From NCBI GenBank assembly GCA_910574915.1, contig CAJTCR010000025.1, forward strand, positions 1 through 64,000: a stretch of DNA of 64,000 nt, read 5' to 3'. The notes under the pieces were generated by a model. It saw only the letters and a list, made by a program, of their open reading frames with translations. It was not told where the DNA came from and made no database searches. Position numbers and translations under genes: made by a program. Source of the DNA: Eubacteriaceae bacterium. Lineage in GTDB: Bacteria; Bacillota; Clostridia; Lachnospirales; Lachnospiraceae. Position 1 is the first letter of the stretch. Every line of letters starts with the position of its first letter. Of this stretch, positions 42,664 to 49,550 are shown in pieces.

Positions 42664-44052
42664 ATGAATACGAAACGATGCATTGCCGGCGGAATGGCGC
42701 TGCTGATGCTTGCCGGCGGTATTTTAGGAAATACCGTACACATCCCAGCGCAGACGCGGCAGGAGACAGATGCTTCGCCGGATAAATATCACTACAGGAA
42801 GCAGGAGACAGAATTTATACAGACAGACGATCTGCAAAGCCAAGCACCAAAGACCACGCTTCGACGGTTGCAGGTCAATCAGGACTATTCGCTGTCAGAG
42901 AGCATATGGGCGGACAGCGGGAGCGACTATTATTTCAGCCTGCTGCGTACAGAAGAAAAGAAGCTGTATTTGAATCTGAAAAAACATGCCGACCGATACA
43001 TGACAGGAACGGAATCATTTCAGACGACGCAGGTAAACCGCAATGGAGAAAACGTTACGGTATCGATCCTCCCGCTTGTTTCCTACGAAGGGCTTAACAC
43101 GGCGCAGATGAAAAAAGTGTTTTACTGTTTTATGTATGAAAATCCGCAGTATTATTTTATGAGAAACTCGGTAATCTATTCGGAAAATACGAATATGATG
43201 ACCGTCGGCTTATATGAGATTTTTGCAGACGGGCAGACAAGGGCAGATTATACGAGCCAGTTCTTACAGCGCCTGCGCATCTGGGAGGAACAGATCGCGG
43301 CGGAAAAGACCGTTTTAGACAAAGAGCGGCTGATCCATAAACTGGTCTGCGATGAAGTCACTTACGACGAAACAATGGCTGCCGACGACCCAGACGACAG
43401 ACAGATGACCCAGAGCTGTATCAGCGCGGTGCTGTTTGACCGAAAGACCGTCTGTGCAGGGTATGCCCAGATGTTTGCACTGTTATGCGGGCGAGCCGGA
43501 ATTACCTGCGTAACGGTTACGAGCCCTGGACATGCATGGAACAAAGTCCGTATCGGCAATACGTGGTACAATGTAGACTGTACCTGGAACGACAGCCGCG
43601 GGGATCTTACCTTTTTCAATGTTACCGATGCGCAGCTTTTAGCGGCAGATACAGCCGTAAAAGAGCATGTCTCGTCAGAAGAATGGGCACAGGTAGCTCC
43701 AGAATGCACGACAGCGTTCGACCCGCAGGCAGAGCACTCATCAGAAGAAACACCCAATGTAACGGCACCGGAAAAGATGCCGGATACAGTAGTGCTTGGC
43801 AATACCGATCCTGGAAAGCTTTCGGTCACATTCGAGCCGCTTTCAGGCTGCGACGGCTATACCGTGCAGTACGCATCAAACGGCGCAATGCTCCCGGCAG
43901 ACCTGGCGGACACAGAAGATGCATCTTTTGTGATCGACGGGCTGTCAGGCGGAAAACCATATTATGTGAGAGTACGCGGTTACCGTTTTAACAGTAAGGG
44001 AGAGAAAGTGTATGGGACGTTTTCTAAGAAAGTAAAAGAGACGGTGTTATAA
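42664..44052 (+). CDS. Secreted transglutaminase-like protein with FnIII domain
   Basis: This 462-residue exported protein has a signal peptide (GGMALLMLAGGILGNTV). A transglutaminase-like cysteine protease domain follows, with catalytic Cys in KTVCAGYAQMFALLC, His in SPGHAWNKV and Asp in WYNVDCTWND. A C-terminal FnIII-like domain (KLSVTFEPLSGCDGYTVQY) matches those of the upstream lysozyme. Such proteins are thought to process cell-wall or surface peptides. It follows murI by 29 bases. Confidence 0.88.
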   Translation: MNTKRCIAGGMALLMLAGGILGNTVHIPAQTRQETDASPDKYHYRKQETEFIQTDDLQSQAPKTTLRRLQVNQDYSLSESIWADSGSDYYFSLLRTEEKKLYLNLKKHADRYMTGTESFQTTQVNRNGENVTVSILPLVSYEGLNTAQMKKVFYCFMYENPQYYFMRNSVIYSENTNMMTVGLYEIFADGQTRADYTSQFLQRLRIWEEQIAAEKTVLDKERLIHKLVCDEVTYDETMAADDPDDRQMTQSCISAVLFDRKTVCAGYAQMFALLCGRAGITCVTVTSPGHAWNKVRIGNTWYNVDCTWNDSRGDLTFFNVTDAQLLAADTAVKEHVSSEEWAQVAPECTTAFDPQAEHSSEETPNVTAPEKMPDTVVLGNTDPGKLSVTFEPLSGCDGYTVQYASNGAMLPADLADTEDASFVIDGLSGGKPYYVRVRGYRFNSKGEKVYGTFSKKVKETVL

Positions 44053-44057
44053 ATGGT

Positions 44058-44129
44058 GATGGCTGCGCGGGCGCGCCGCCTTGCCCGCTCCCGCCTGTCC
44101 GTTGGCAAAAGTTCGCTGTAGTATTAGCA
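44058..44129. repeat. Fragment of the interspersed palindrome family
   Basis: GGCTGCGCGGGCGCGCCGCC, then TTGCCCGCTCCCG, matches part of the core of copy A. AGTTCGCTGTAGTATTAGCA (44110) matches the outer end seen at 58224 in complement. The arms are lost. Confidence 0.55.
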
Positions 44130-44321
44130 ACATGTAAGTTAGAACAAATAAGGAATATGATAATATGGCAATTTGCAGGTATATGCAGGTTGCTATATTT
44201 TTGTTGGAACATAGGCTTTTAAAGAAAAATACTTGCATTTCCAGCAGAATGCATATAAGATAAATACTGTAAACCGTCCGATGACAGTGAAAAGGTGATA
44301 TAGCCCAGAAAGGATTTGTTT

Positions 44322-45590
44322 ATGGCGAAAAGGAAGAAAAAACAGGAAGTCGTTTTGACGCCGGAGCAACAGCGGGAAGCGGACTATCAAAAGGCGATCC
44401 GGCGCATGGAAGGCGCGGAGAAGATGTTGCAGCCGGAAGACCGCGTTCATATGTATAAAGAAGCGCTCAGGATGTTTGAAGAGCTTGGGGACTATGAGGA
44501 CAGTGAGGTGCGGAAAAAGCGCTGCAAAAAGCGCCTTCCTCTGGCACGCAGGGAATACCGGGAGGAAGTGTACCAGACAGGGATGCGGATGAAGGACGAG
44601 GCGAAAAGCTCGTCGGATTATGATGCGGCGATCGCGCAGTTTCGTCGGTTAAGGCGTGAATACAAAGATATCCCGCAGCAGATCGAAGCGTGCAGCCAGC
44701 AAAGGGAAAAGGCGCGCAAAAACGAACGCAGGAAAGCTGTCAGCAGAAAACTTGCTGCTGTGGGTATATTTGCAGCAATGATCGGCATAGTGGTGTTCCT
44801 CAGTTCGCCCGCCGCATTTTACCTGGAAGGCAGTTTTTTAATGCGGATACAGGACTATGAGCGGGCAAACACGATTTTTGCAAAAAGCAAAGGCTATAAG
44901 GATACGCAGCAGCGAGTGCGCGAATGCAATTATCAAAGATCGCTGCGCGCGGCGGCTGACGGCGATTACAAAAAGGCAGTCAAGCTGCTGCATGACAAAG
45001 TCGGCGATTATAAAGATGCACTGGAAAAAAAGGCACAGTACGAAATGGAGGTGCTTGCAGGCGCACAGATAGGAGATACAGTCACCTACGGAACAGACAA
45101 ATGGCTTGTGGCAGATACCGCCGAGACAGGCAAAAAGCTGCTGATCCGCAAAAAGCCTGCAAAAGCAAAGTCCGTTTACCAGGCATCTGGCAAGGCTGCG
45201 GTCTGGGAATCATCCAGCCTGCGGGAATGGCTGAATCAAAAGTTTTATCAAACCTGCTTTTCGACTTATGAACAGGAAAAAGTACTGGAAACAAGTGTGG
45301 TCACAGCCGCAAACAGCGAATACGGCACGCATGGCGGAAGCACGACGAGTGACCGCGTATTTTTGCTGGATGAAACAGAAGCCGTCCGCTATCATAAAGT
45401 ATTAAAAGATAAGGATAACCAGAAGGCATGGTGGCTGCGGACACCAGGCAAGGCAGCAGACAGTGCCGCGTTTGTTTCACCGGACGGCACGGTTATGCGG
45501 TATGGATATGCGGCAGATACTAAAGACTTAGCAGTACGCCCGGCGATTTGGGTCTCGGATGGAAAGGGACAGGGTGGCAGCATTGAGTGA
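44322..45590 (+). CDS. Membrane-anchored protein with C-terminal DUF6273-like domain
   Basis: The start at 44322 follows AAAGGAT and gives 422 residues. The N-terminal 140 residues are basic and helical with TPR-like units (DRVHMYKEALRMFEELGDYE). A single transmembrane segment follows (LAAVGIFAAMIGIVVFLSS), then more helical repeats (YKKAVKLLHDKVGDYKDALE). The C-terminal domain (WLVADTAETGKKLLIRKK, SSLREWLNQKFYQT, DRVFLLDETEA, WWLRTPG, VRPAIWV) matches DUF6273. Orientation suggests that this domain faces the outside. The function of DUF6273 is unknown. Confidence 0.72.
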   Translation: MAKRKKKQEVVLTPEQQREADYQKAIRRMEGAEKMLQPEDRVHMYKEALRMFEELGDYEDSEVRKKRCKKRLPLARREYREEVYQTGMRMKDEAKSSSDYDAAIAQFRRLRREYKDIPQQIEACSQQREKARKNERRKAVSRKLAAVGIFAAMIGIVVFLSSPAAFYLEGSFLMRIQDYERANTIFAKSKGYKDTQQRVRECNYQRSLRAAADGDYKKAVKLLHDKVGDYKDALEKKAQYEMEVLAGAQIGDTVTYGTDKWLVADTAETGKKLLIRKKPAKAKSVYQASGKAAVWESSSLREWLNQKFYQTCFSTYEQEKVLETSVVTAANSEYGTHGGSTTSDRVFLLDETEAVRYHKVLKDKDNQKAWWLRTPGKAADSAAFVSPDGTVMRYGYAADTKDLAVRPAIWVSDGKGQGGSIE

Positions 45591-45598
45591 GAAACAGC

Positions 45599-45722
45599 AG
45601 GGAGAGGGGATTGGCGCGACCGTGCACAGCCACAACGTACCAGCAGAATGCGTAGGGCTTCTTAACATTCTGGAACGGAGGCAGCCAGGGCGCGCCAATC
45701 CCCTCTCCCTGCGTCCCTTCCT
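45599..45722. repeat. Interspersed palindrome, deletion derivative G
   Basis: The outer arms CAGGGAGAGGGGATTGGCGC and their exact complement (45691-45711) are intact. Between them only the right half of the core and inner arm remains (CGACCGTGCACAGCCAC, CAGAATGCGTAGGGCTTCTT). It lies between convergent genes. Confidence 0.75.
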
Positions 45723-45789
45723 ATAAAATATAAAAAGCAACCAATAATCAAATCTCAACACAACATTTCAACCCTATTCGCTGTAGCTT

Positions 45790-46401
45790 CTAATTTTCAG
45801 CAGAAACCGTCTCCCATTGCACCTCATACACAGTACCAACCGCATCCCCAATATTCTTCACATAATTTAACAACAGAGTCTTTGCGCGTTCTTTTGCCTG
45901 AAACAGCAAAGTATCATCTTTTTGTGCTTCTTTTAACATATTTTCCTGCGCTTCTGCAAACGCCTGGCTTTGATCTTCGGCGGTGATTTTGCCAGCGCCG
46001 ATACCTTTGCTCTCAGAGTAAAAGGTGTCTTTTGACAAAGAGGTCTCGTCAACCTTGCAGCTTAGGATTTTCGCATCCGGCAGAGCAATCGTAACGACAT
46101 TTCCCTTGACATCCATAGAAAGTTTGCTGATATCAATTCCTATTTTAACGATTCCCGAATATTCGATCCACAGCTTTTTGCTCGTATTCCAGAACAGGAT
46201 CGGTTTGGTGGAAGTAGATTTTGCAGTATTATGATAATAACATTCCAAGGTGGCGAGTTCGCATACGGACTGCATCTGGCCCAGATCCAATGCTTCCGAT
46301 GCCTGCGGCTTTGAAGCCTCCTGTTTGCTGCCGCAGCCAGCGGCAGTAACGCAAATAAGCAGCAGTAATGTTGCAATACCTGGCAAGAGGTTCTTTTTCA
46401 T
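45790..46401 (-). CDS. DUF4230 lipoprotein
   Basis: This 203-residue protein has a lipoprotein signal (LLLLICVTAAGCGS, lipobox Cys near residue 23). A DUF4230 domain follows (LATLECYYHNTAKST, IEYSGIVKIGIDISKLSMDV, VTIALPDAKILSCKVDE). It overlaps the upstream DUF4230 gene by four bases. The two related proteins are probably translated together and act at the outer face of the membrane. DUF4230 has no established function. Confidence 0.82.
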   Translation of the reverse strand: MKKNLLPGIATLLLLICVTAAGCGSKQEASKPQASEALDLGQMQSVCELATLECYYHNTAKSTSTKPILFWNTSKKLWIEYSGIVKIGIDISKLSMDVKGNVVTIALPDAKILSCKVDETSLSKDTFYSESKGIGAGKITAEDQSQAFAEAQENMLKEAQKDDTLLFQAKERAKTLLLNYVKNIGDAVGTVYEVQWETVSAEN

Positions 46402-47045
46402 AGTGTGACCTCCAGTTCATAATCTTTATTTTGTGTTAAAAACGGCCGCATCAGTGCTTCAACCGTGTTGACTGCGTTGTCCCGCGCAAGTTCAAACAGC
46501 ATTTTATTTGACTGGCAGTCCGCTTGTGCATCTGCTTTACATGCCGGCAGTGACGTAATCGATACATCCGGTGTATTTGCGCTGGAATCGATAAAAATAT
46601 AGTCGAGCGAACCGGGATCTACCTCTACATCTGCGATCTCCACCGGAGGCAGTGCGACGATAATTTTCTTCTTTTTGTCATTGACGCTGGCTTCTTTTAC
46701 CGAAACGGTTATTTTCTCCATATCAAGCCCAATGCGCACTTTTGCTTTATATGCCACATGGTATAAAAGCTGGCTGTCATCCGCCGGGACATTCGCAACA
46801 CCGTTAAAGGTTACCTGGTAAGTGGACAGTTCACTGATCTTTAGCACTTTTTCTAACTTGGAAGAAGTTTCTGTCAGCGTAAGCGCCTGCTTTTTTTTGC
46901 TGTCACTCCCAAAAGTACGCCAAAGCATGAAAATGACAAAAAATAAAATTATAATTAGAAAAATAGATTTTATAACGGCGGGAAGGTCTCTAAGATGAAA
47001 GCATTTGTGATTGCCGGGTTCTTCTGTGTGATTTTGTGTCAGCAT
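46398..47045 (-). CDS. DUF4230 membrane-anchored protein
   Basis: This 215-residue protein has one N-terminal transmembrane anchor (SIFLIIILFFVIFMLWRTF, residues about 28-46). A DUF4230 domain with the same landmarks as its neighbour follows (KVRIGLDMEKITVSVKEASV, IIVALPPVEIADVEVDPG). The tandem arrangement suggests an ancient duplication followed by different membrane attachment, TM helix here and lipid there. It is divergent from the GntR-ABC operon. Confidence 0.8.
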   Translation of the reverse strand: MLTQNHTEEPGNHKCFHLRDLPAVIKSIFLIIILFFVIFMLWRTFGSDSKKKQALTLTETSSKLEKVLKISELSTYQVTFNGVANVPADDSQLLYHVAYKAKVRIGLDMEKITVSVKEASVNDKKKKIIVALPPVEIADVEVDPGSLDYIFIDSSANTPDVSITSLPACKADAQADCQSNKMLFELARDNAVNTVEALMRPFLTQNKDYELEVTL

Positions 47046-47170
47046 TCAATTCCTCCTGTATGTAGTAAAGATGTGAGTGGTGCGGAAAGCTTTGGTATTG
47101 CTATTTTAACATAGATCAGAAATTCCTACAAGATGAAAGCACACAGGAGCAAATGCCAATTTTTAAAATA

Positions 47171-47214
47171 AACAGTATAAAACAGTTGACAACAGTTCAA
47201 TACTGTTATATACT
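47171..47214 (+). promoter_or_regulatory. Promoter and operators of the second YtrA-ABC operon
   Basis: TTGACA (47186-47191) and TATACT (47209-47214) are spaced by 17 bases. Within the spacer AACAGT (47191-47196) and ACTGTT (47202-47207) form a perfect inverted repeat. Further AACAGTAT and ATACTGTT copies surround it (47171-47178 and 47200-47219). GntR binding would block RNA polymerase directly. Confidence 0.75.
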
Positions 47215-47238
47215 GTTTGTAACAAAGGGAGGGAGCAA

Positions 47239-47610
47239 ATGAACCTGATTATTCATAATTCTTCGATGCAGCCTATTTATGAGCAGATTGTTTCACAGGT
47301 TAAGGCTAAAATTATGAACGGAGAATTAAAAGAAGAAGCGATGCTTCCGTCAGTTCGTACATTAGCGAAGGAATTAAAAGTCAGTGCACTGACAGTAAAA
47401 AAAGCATACGACGCGCTGGAAGCGGAAGGATTTATTATTACCGTTCATGGAAAAGGCAGCTTTGTAACACTGGCAAACCAGGCATTGATGCTGGAGGAGA
47501 AAAAGAAAGAGGTAGAAGCTGATTTTGAAATGGCAATCCGCAAGGGCAGAAGCTGCGGAATGACTGACGGAGAGCTTACACAGTTATTTCAGATTGTGAT
47601 GGAGGATTAA
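47239..47610 (+). CDS. GntR-family regulator, YtrA subfamily
   Basis: The 123-residue protein has a winged helix (MQPIYEQIVSQVKAKIMNGE, LAKELKVSALTVKKAYDAL, VHGKGSFVT) and a short helical tail ending in an acidic residue pair. It is the first gene of an operon with an ABC ATPase and permease, three bases upstream of the ATPase start. The promoter contains a dense inverted repeat expected to be its operator. GGGAGGGAGC lies before the start. Confidence 0.9.
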   Translation: MNLIIHNSSMQPIYEQIVSQVKAKIMNGELKEEAMLPSVRTLAKELKVSALTVKKAYDALEAEGFIITVHGKGSFVTLANQALMLEEKKKEVEADFEMAIRKGRSCGMTDGELTQLFQIVMED

Positions 47611-47613
47611 AAG

Positions 47614-48459
47614 ATGTTAAGACTGGAAAAAGTAAAAAAACATTACCAAGAATTTGATCTGGACTGTTCGATGGAAGTGCAAAAAGGGTGCGTAACAGGA
47701 CTGATCGGAAAAAACGGCGCGGGCAAAAGTACGACATTTAAGCTGATTTTGGGGCTTGCCTACGCAGACAGCGGGCAGATCCGTGTGTTTGGAAAGCCTT
47801 TGAAGGAGCTTGACACCCGGGACAGAGAAAATATCGGTGTCGTACTGGCGGACTCTGGGTTTAGCGGATATCTGACCATCGACGACCTGGTGCCCATTCT
47901 TGCTGCGATGTATCGCAAGTTTGATCGGGAAGATTTTTTGAAAAAATGCAGAAGCTTTGATCTCCCTGTAAATAAAATCATAAAAGAATTTTCTACAGGA
48001 ATGAAGCGAAAACTACAGGTAATCGCTGCAATTTCCCATAAGGCACAGCTTTTGATTTTGGATGAGCCTACAGCCGGGATGGATGTGATCGCCAGAGATG
48101 AGCTGCTTGGGATGCTGCGTGAATATATGGAGCAGGAAGGGCGTTCTATTTTAATCAGCTCGCATATATCGGGCGATTTGGAAAGCTTTTGCGACGATAT
48201 TTATATGATTGATAATGGCAGTATCGTGCTGCATGAAGAAACAGATGTGCTGCTGGATAGCTATGCGCTGCTCAAAATGACCAATGAGCAGTATGAAAAG
48301 CTGGATAAAAAGTACCTGCTCCGCAAAAAAAGGGAAGCTTACGGGATAAGCTGCCTGACCAACCAAAAGCAGTTTTACATGGAAAATTATCCGCAGATCG
48401 CAGTAGAAAAAGGAAATATCGATGAATTAATGATGATGATGATACGAGGTGAAGAATAA
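47614..48459 (+). CDS. ABC transporter ATP-binding protein
   Basis: The 281-residue ATPase has Walker A GKNGAGKSTT, signature FSTGMKRKLQ, Walker B LLILDEPTAGMD and H-loop SSHISGD. Its layout matches the ATPases paired with YtrA-type repressors. The gene overlaps the permease start by one base. Substrate unknown. Confidence 0.92.
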   Translation: MLRLEKVKKHYQEFDLDCSMEVQKGCVTGLIGKNGAGKSTTFKLILGLAYADSGQIRVFGKPLKELDTRDRENIGVVLADSGFSGYLTIDDLVPILAAMYRKFDREDFLKKCRSFDLPVNKIIKEFSTGMKRKLQVIAAISHKAQLLILDEPTAGMDVIARDELLGMLREYMEQEGRSILISSHISGDLESFCDDIYMIDNGSIVLHEETDVLLDSYALLKMTNEQYEKLDKKYLLRKKREAYGISCLTNQKQFYMENYPQIAVEKGNIDELMMMMIRGEE

Positions 48460-49115
48460 TGAAAGGATTATTAATTAAAGATTTAAAATTAATAAAAAAG
48501 CAGAATAGAATTTTGGCTATAACAGCGCTTCTGTGCGCCTGGTTTTTTATCACAGACCGTGATGCCTCTGCCATTAGCGCCTATATAGCAGCGATGGTTT
48601 CTATTATAGCGGTGGGTACGGTTAATTATGATGAATTTGATAACGGAATGGGATTTTTGTTTACGTTTCCAATCAGCCGCAGGAGTTATGTGCTGGAGAA
48701 ATATGTATTTGGTATTTTGCTGATGGCGGTTGTCTGTATTGCAGGAAGTGCCCTGGTATTTGCACAAGCTATGCTTAAGCATAAGCCTTATGACGCAGCC
48801 ACAGGATTTACGGCATTGTTAGTCCCGGTCATTACCATGTCGTTGATCCTGTCGGTATCGCTGCCTATCCAGCTAAAGTACGGTGCTGAAAATAGCAGGG
48901 CGGTACTGTTACTTGTGGGTGTCTGTGCAGCAGTTATCATATATGGCGCACAGCAGATGGCAAAAGTATTTGCCATAGACTTCTCAGGTGTAAAAGAGCG
49001 GATTGTCCAGGCAAGTATTACGGAAGTGGCTGTATGTATCTGCGTACTGTCAGTGGCGATGCTTGGGATTTCTTATTGGATCTCGGTGATGATTATGAAA
49101 GGAAAACAGTTTTAG
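48459..49115 (+). CDS. ABC-2 family membrane permease
   Basis: This 218-residue protein has six membrane helices and an N-terminal LLIKDLKLIKKQNRI motif, followed by DEFDNGMGFLFTFPISRRSY, typical of the ABC2_membrane_5 family. It forms an exporter with the upstream ATPase. It ends 42 bases before a hairpin terminator. Confidence 0.88.
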   Translation: MKGLLIKDLKLIKKQNRILAITALLCAWFFITDRDASAISAYIAAMVSIIAVGTVNYDEFDNGMGFLFTFPISRRSYVLEKYVFGILLMAVVCIAGSALVFAQAMLKHKPYDAATGFTALLVPVITMSLILSVSLPIQLKYGAENSRAVLLLVGVCAAVIIYGAQQMAKVFAIDFSGVKERIVQASITEVAVCICVLSVAMLGISYWISVMIMKGKQF

Positions 49116-49156
49116 CGGAAAACGGCAGAAACGAAATTATGCTGGAAAAATCATAA

Positions 49157-49188
49157 AAAACAGGGATGCATAAACATCCCTGTTTTTC
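49157..49188 (+). terminator. Terminator of the second YtrA-ABC operon
   Basis: AAAACAGGGATG and CATCCCTGTTTT pair around a 6-base loop with T-runs on both strands. Confidence 0.85.
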
Positions 49189-49198
49189 GGATAAATAC

Positions 49199-49227
49199 TT
49201 GCAAAAAAGCAAAGTATCGTTTATAAT
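49199..49227 (+). promoter_or_regulatory. Promoter of the putative antitoxin RNA
   Basis: TTGCAA (49199-49204) and a perfect TATAAT (49222-49227) are separated by 17 bases. No ORF follows on the plus strand, and a strong terminator lies about 75 bases downstream, so it should make a short RNA. Confidence 0.7.
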
Positions 49228-49233
49228 CAGTTT

Positions 49234-49341
49234 AAGACAACCAAAGGATTTCGCTTGTCCGATGGTTGCACCGGAAACAATTTAGTGTAATTGTATTTGG
49301 CTATCCCCTATTGGCTGTAGGAGATAGCCGTTTTATTTTTT
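49234..49341 (+). ncRNA. Putative type I antitoxin RNA (about 105 nt)
   Basis: The predicted transcript starts near 49234 and carries a 5' hairpin (CAACCA 49238-49243 pairing with TGGTTG 49263-49268). It ends at a strong terminator with stem GGCTATC-c-CCTA / TAGG-a-GATAGCC (49299-49329) and GTTTTATTTTTT. Its 3' end overlaps the 3' end of the opposite small hydrophobic ORF. Its ACAACCA segment can pair with GGTGGTTGT in the 5' leader of the toxin message. This convergent 3'-overlap is the arrangement of txpA/RatA-type loci. It was predicted by eye only. Confidence 0.6.
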
Positions 49342-49413
49342 ATGGTGGTTGTCAAGGTACGAAAGTATCGTAAATATTACAAGGACGAACGTCAAAACTT
49401 CTAACGTATCCAT
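49333..49413 (-). CDS. Small hydrophobic peptide, probable type I toxin
   Basis: The 26-residue peptide (MDTLEVLTFVLVIFTILSYL, then DNHHKK) has a single hydrophobic helix and a charged C-terminus, the profile of membrane-acting type I toxins (holin-like toxin families). It has a very strong ribosome site, AAAGGAGG, and its own promoter at 49487-49515. In the message GGTGGTTGT (49450-49442) in the leader can pair with ACAACCACC (49352-49344) near the end of the coding region. Such long-range pairing masks ribosome binding in other type I systems. A longer in-frame ORF to 49515 exists but ignores the ribosome site. Confidence 0.65.
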   Translation of the reverse strand: MDTLEVLTFVLVIFTILSYLDNHHKK

Positions 49414-49486
49414 AGGTACCTCCTTTCCGTTTCCGAAAAGTACAACCACCAGACTATCCCTACGTTGTCTGAAGCTGATTCCATTC

Positions 49487-49515
49487 AGTATAACATAATT
49501 AACAATATGCAGCAA
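49487..49515 (-). promoter_or_regulatory. Promoter of the small toxin gene
   Basis: On the minus strand TTGCTG (49510-49515) and TATACT (49487-49492) are spaced 17 bases. The predicted start near 49480 leaves a 65-base structured leader. Confidence 0.6.
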
Positions 49516-49550
49516 TCATGTTCCTGAATTTTATCATTATTTATTCACGA

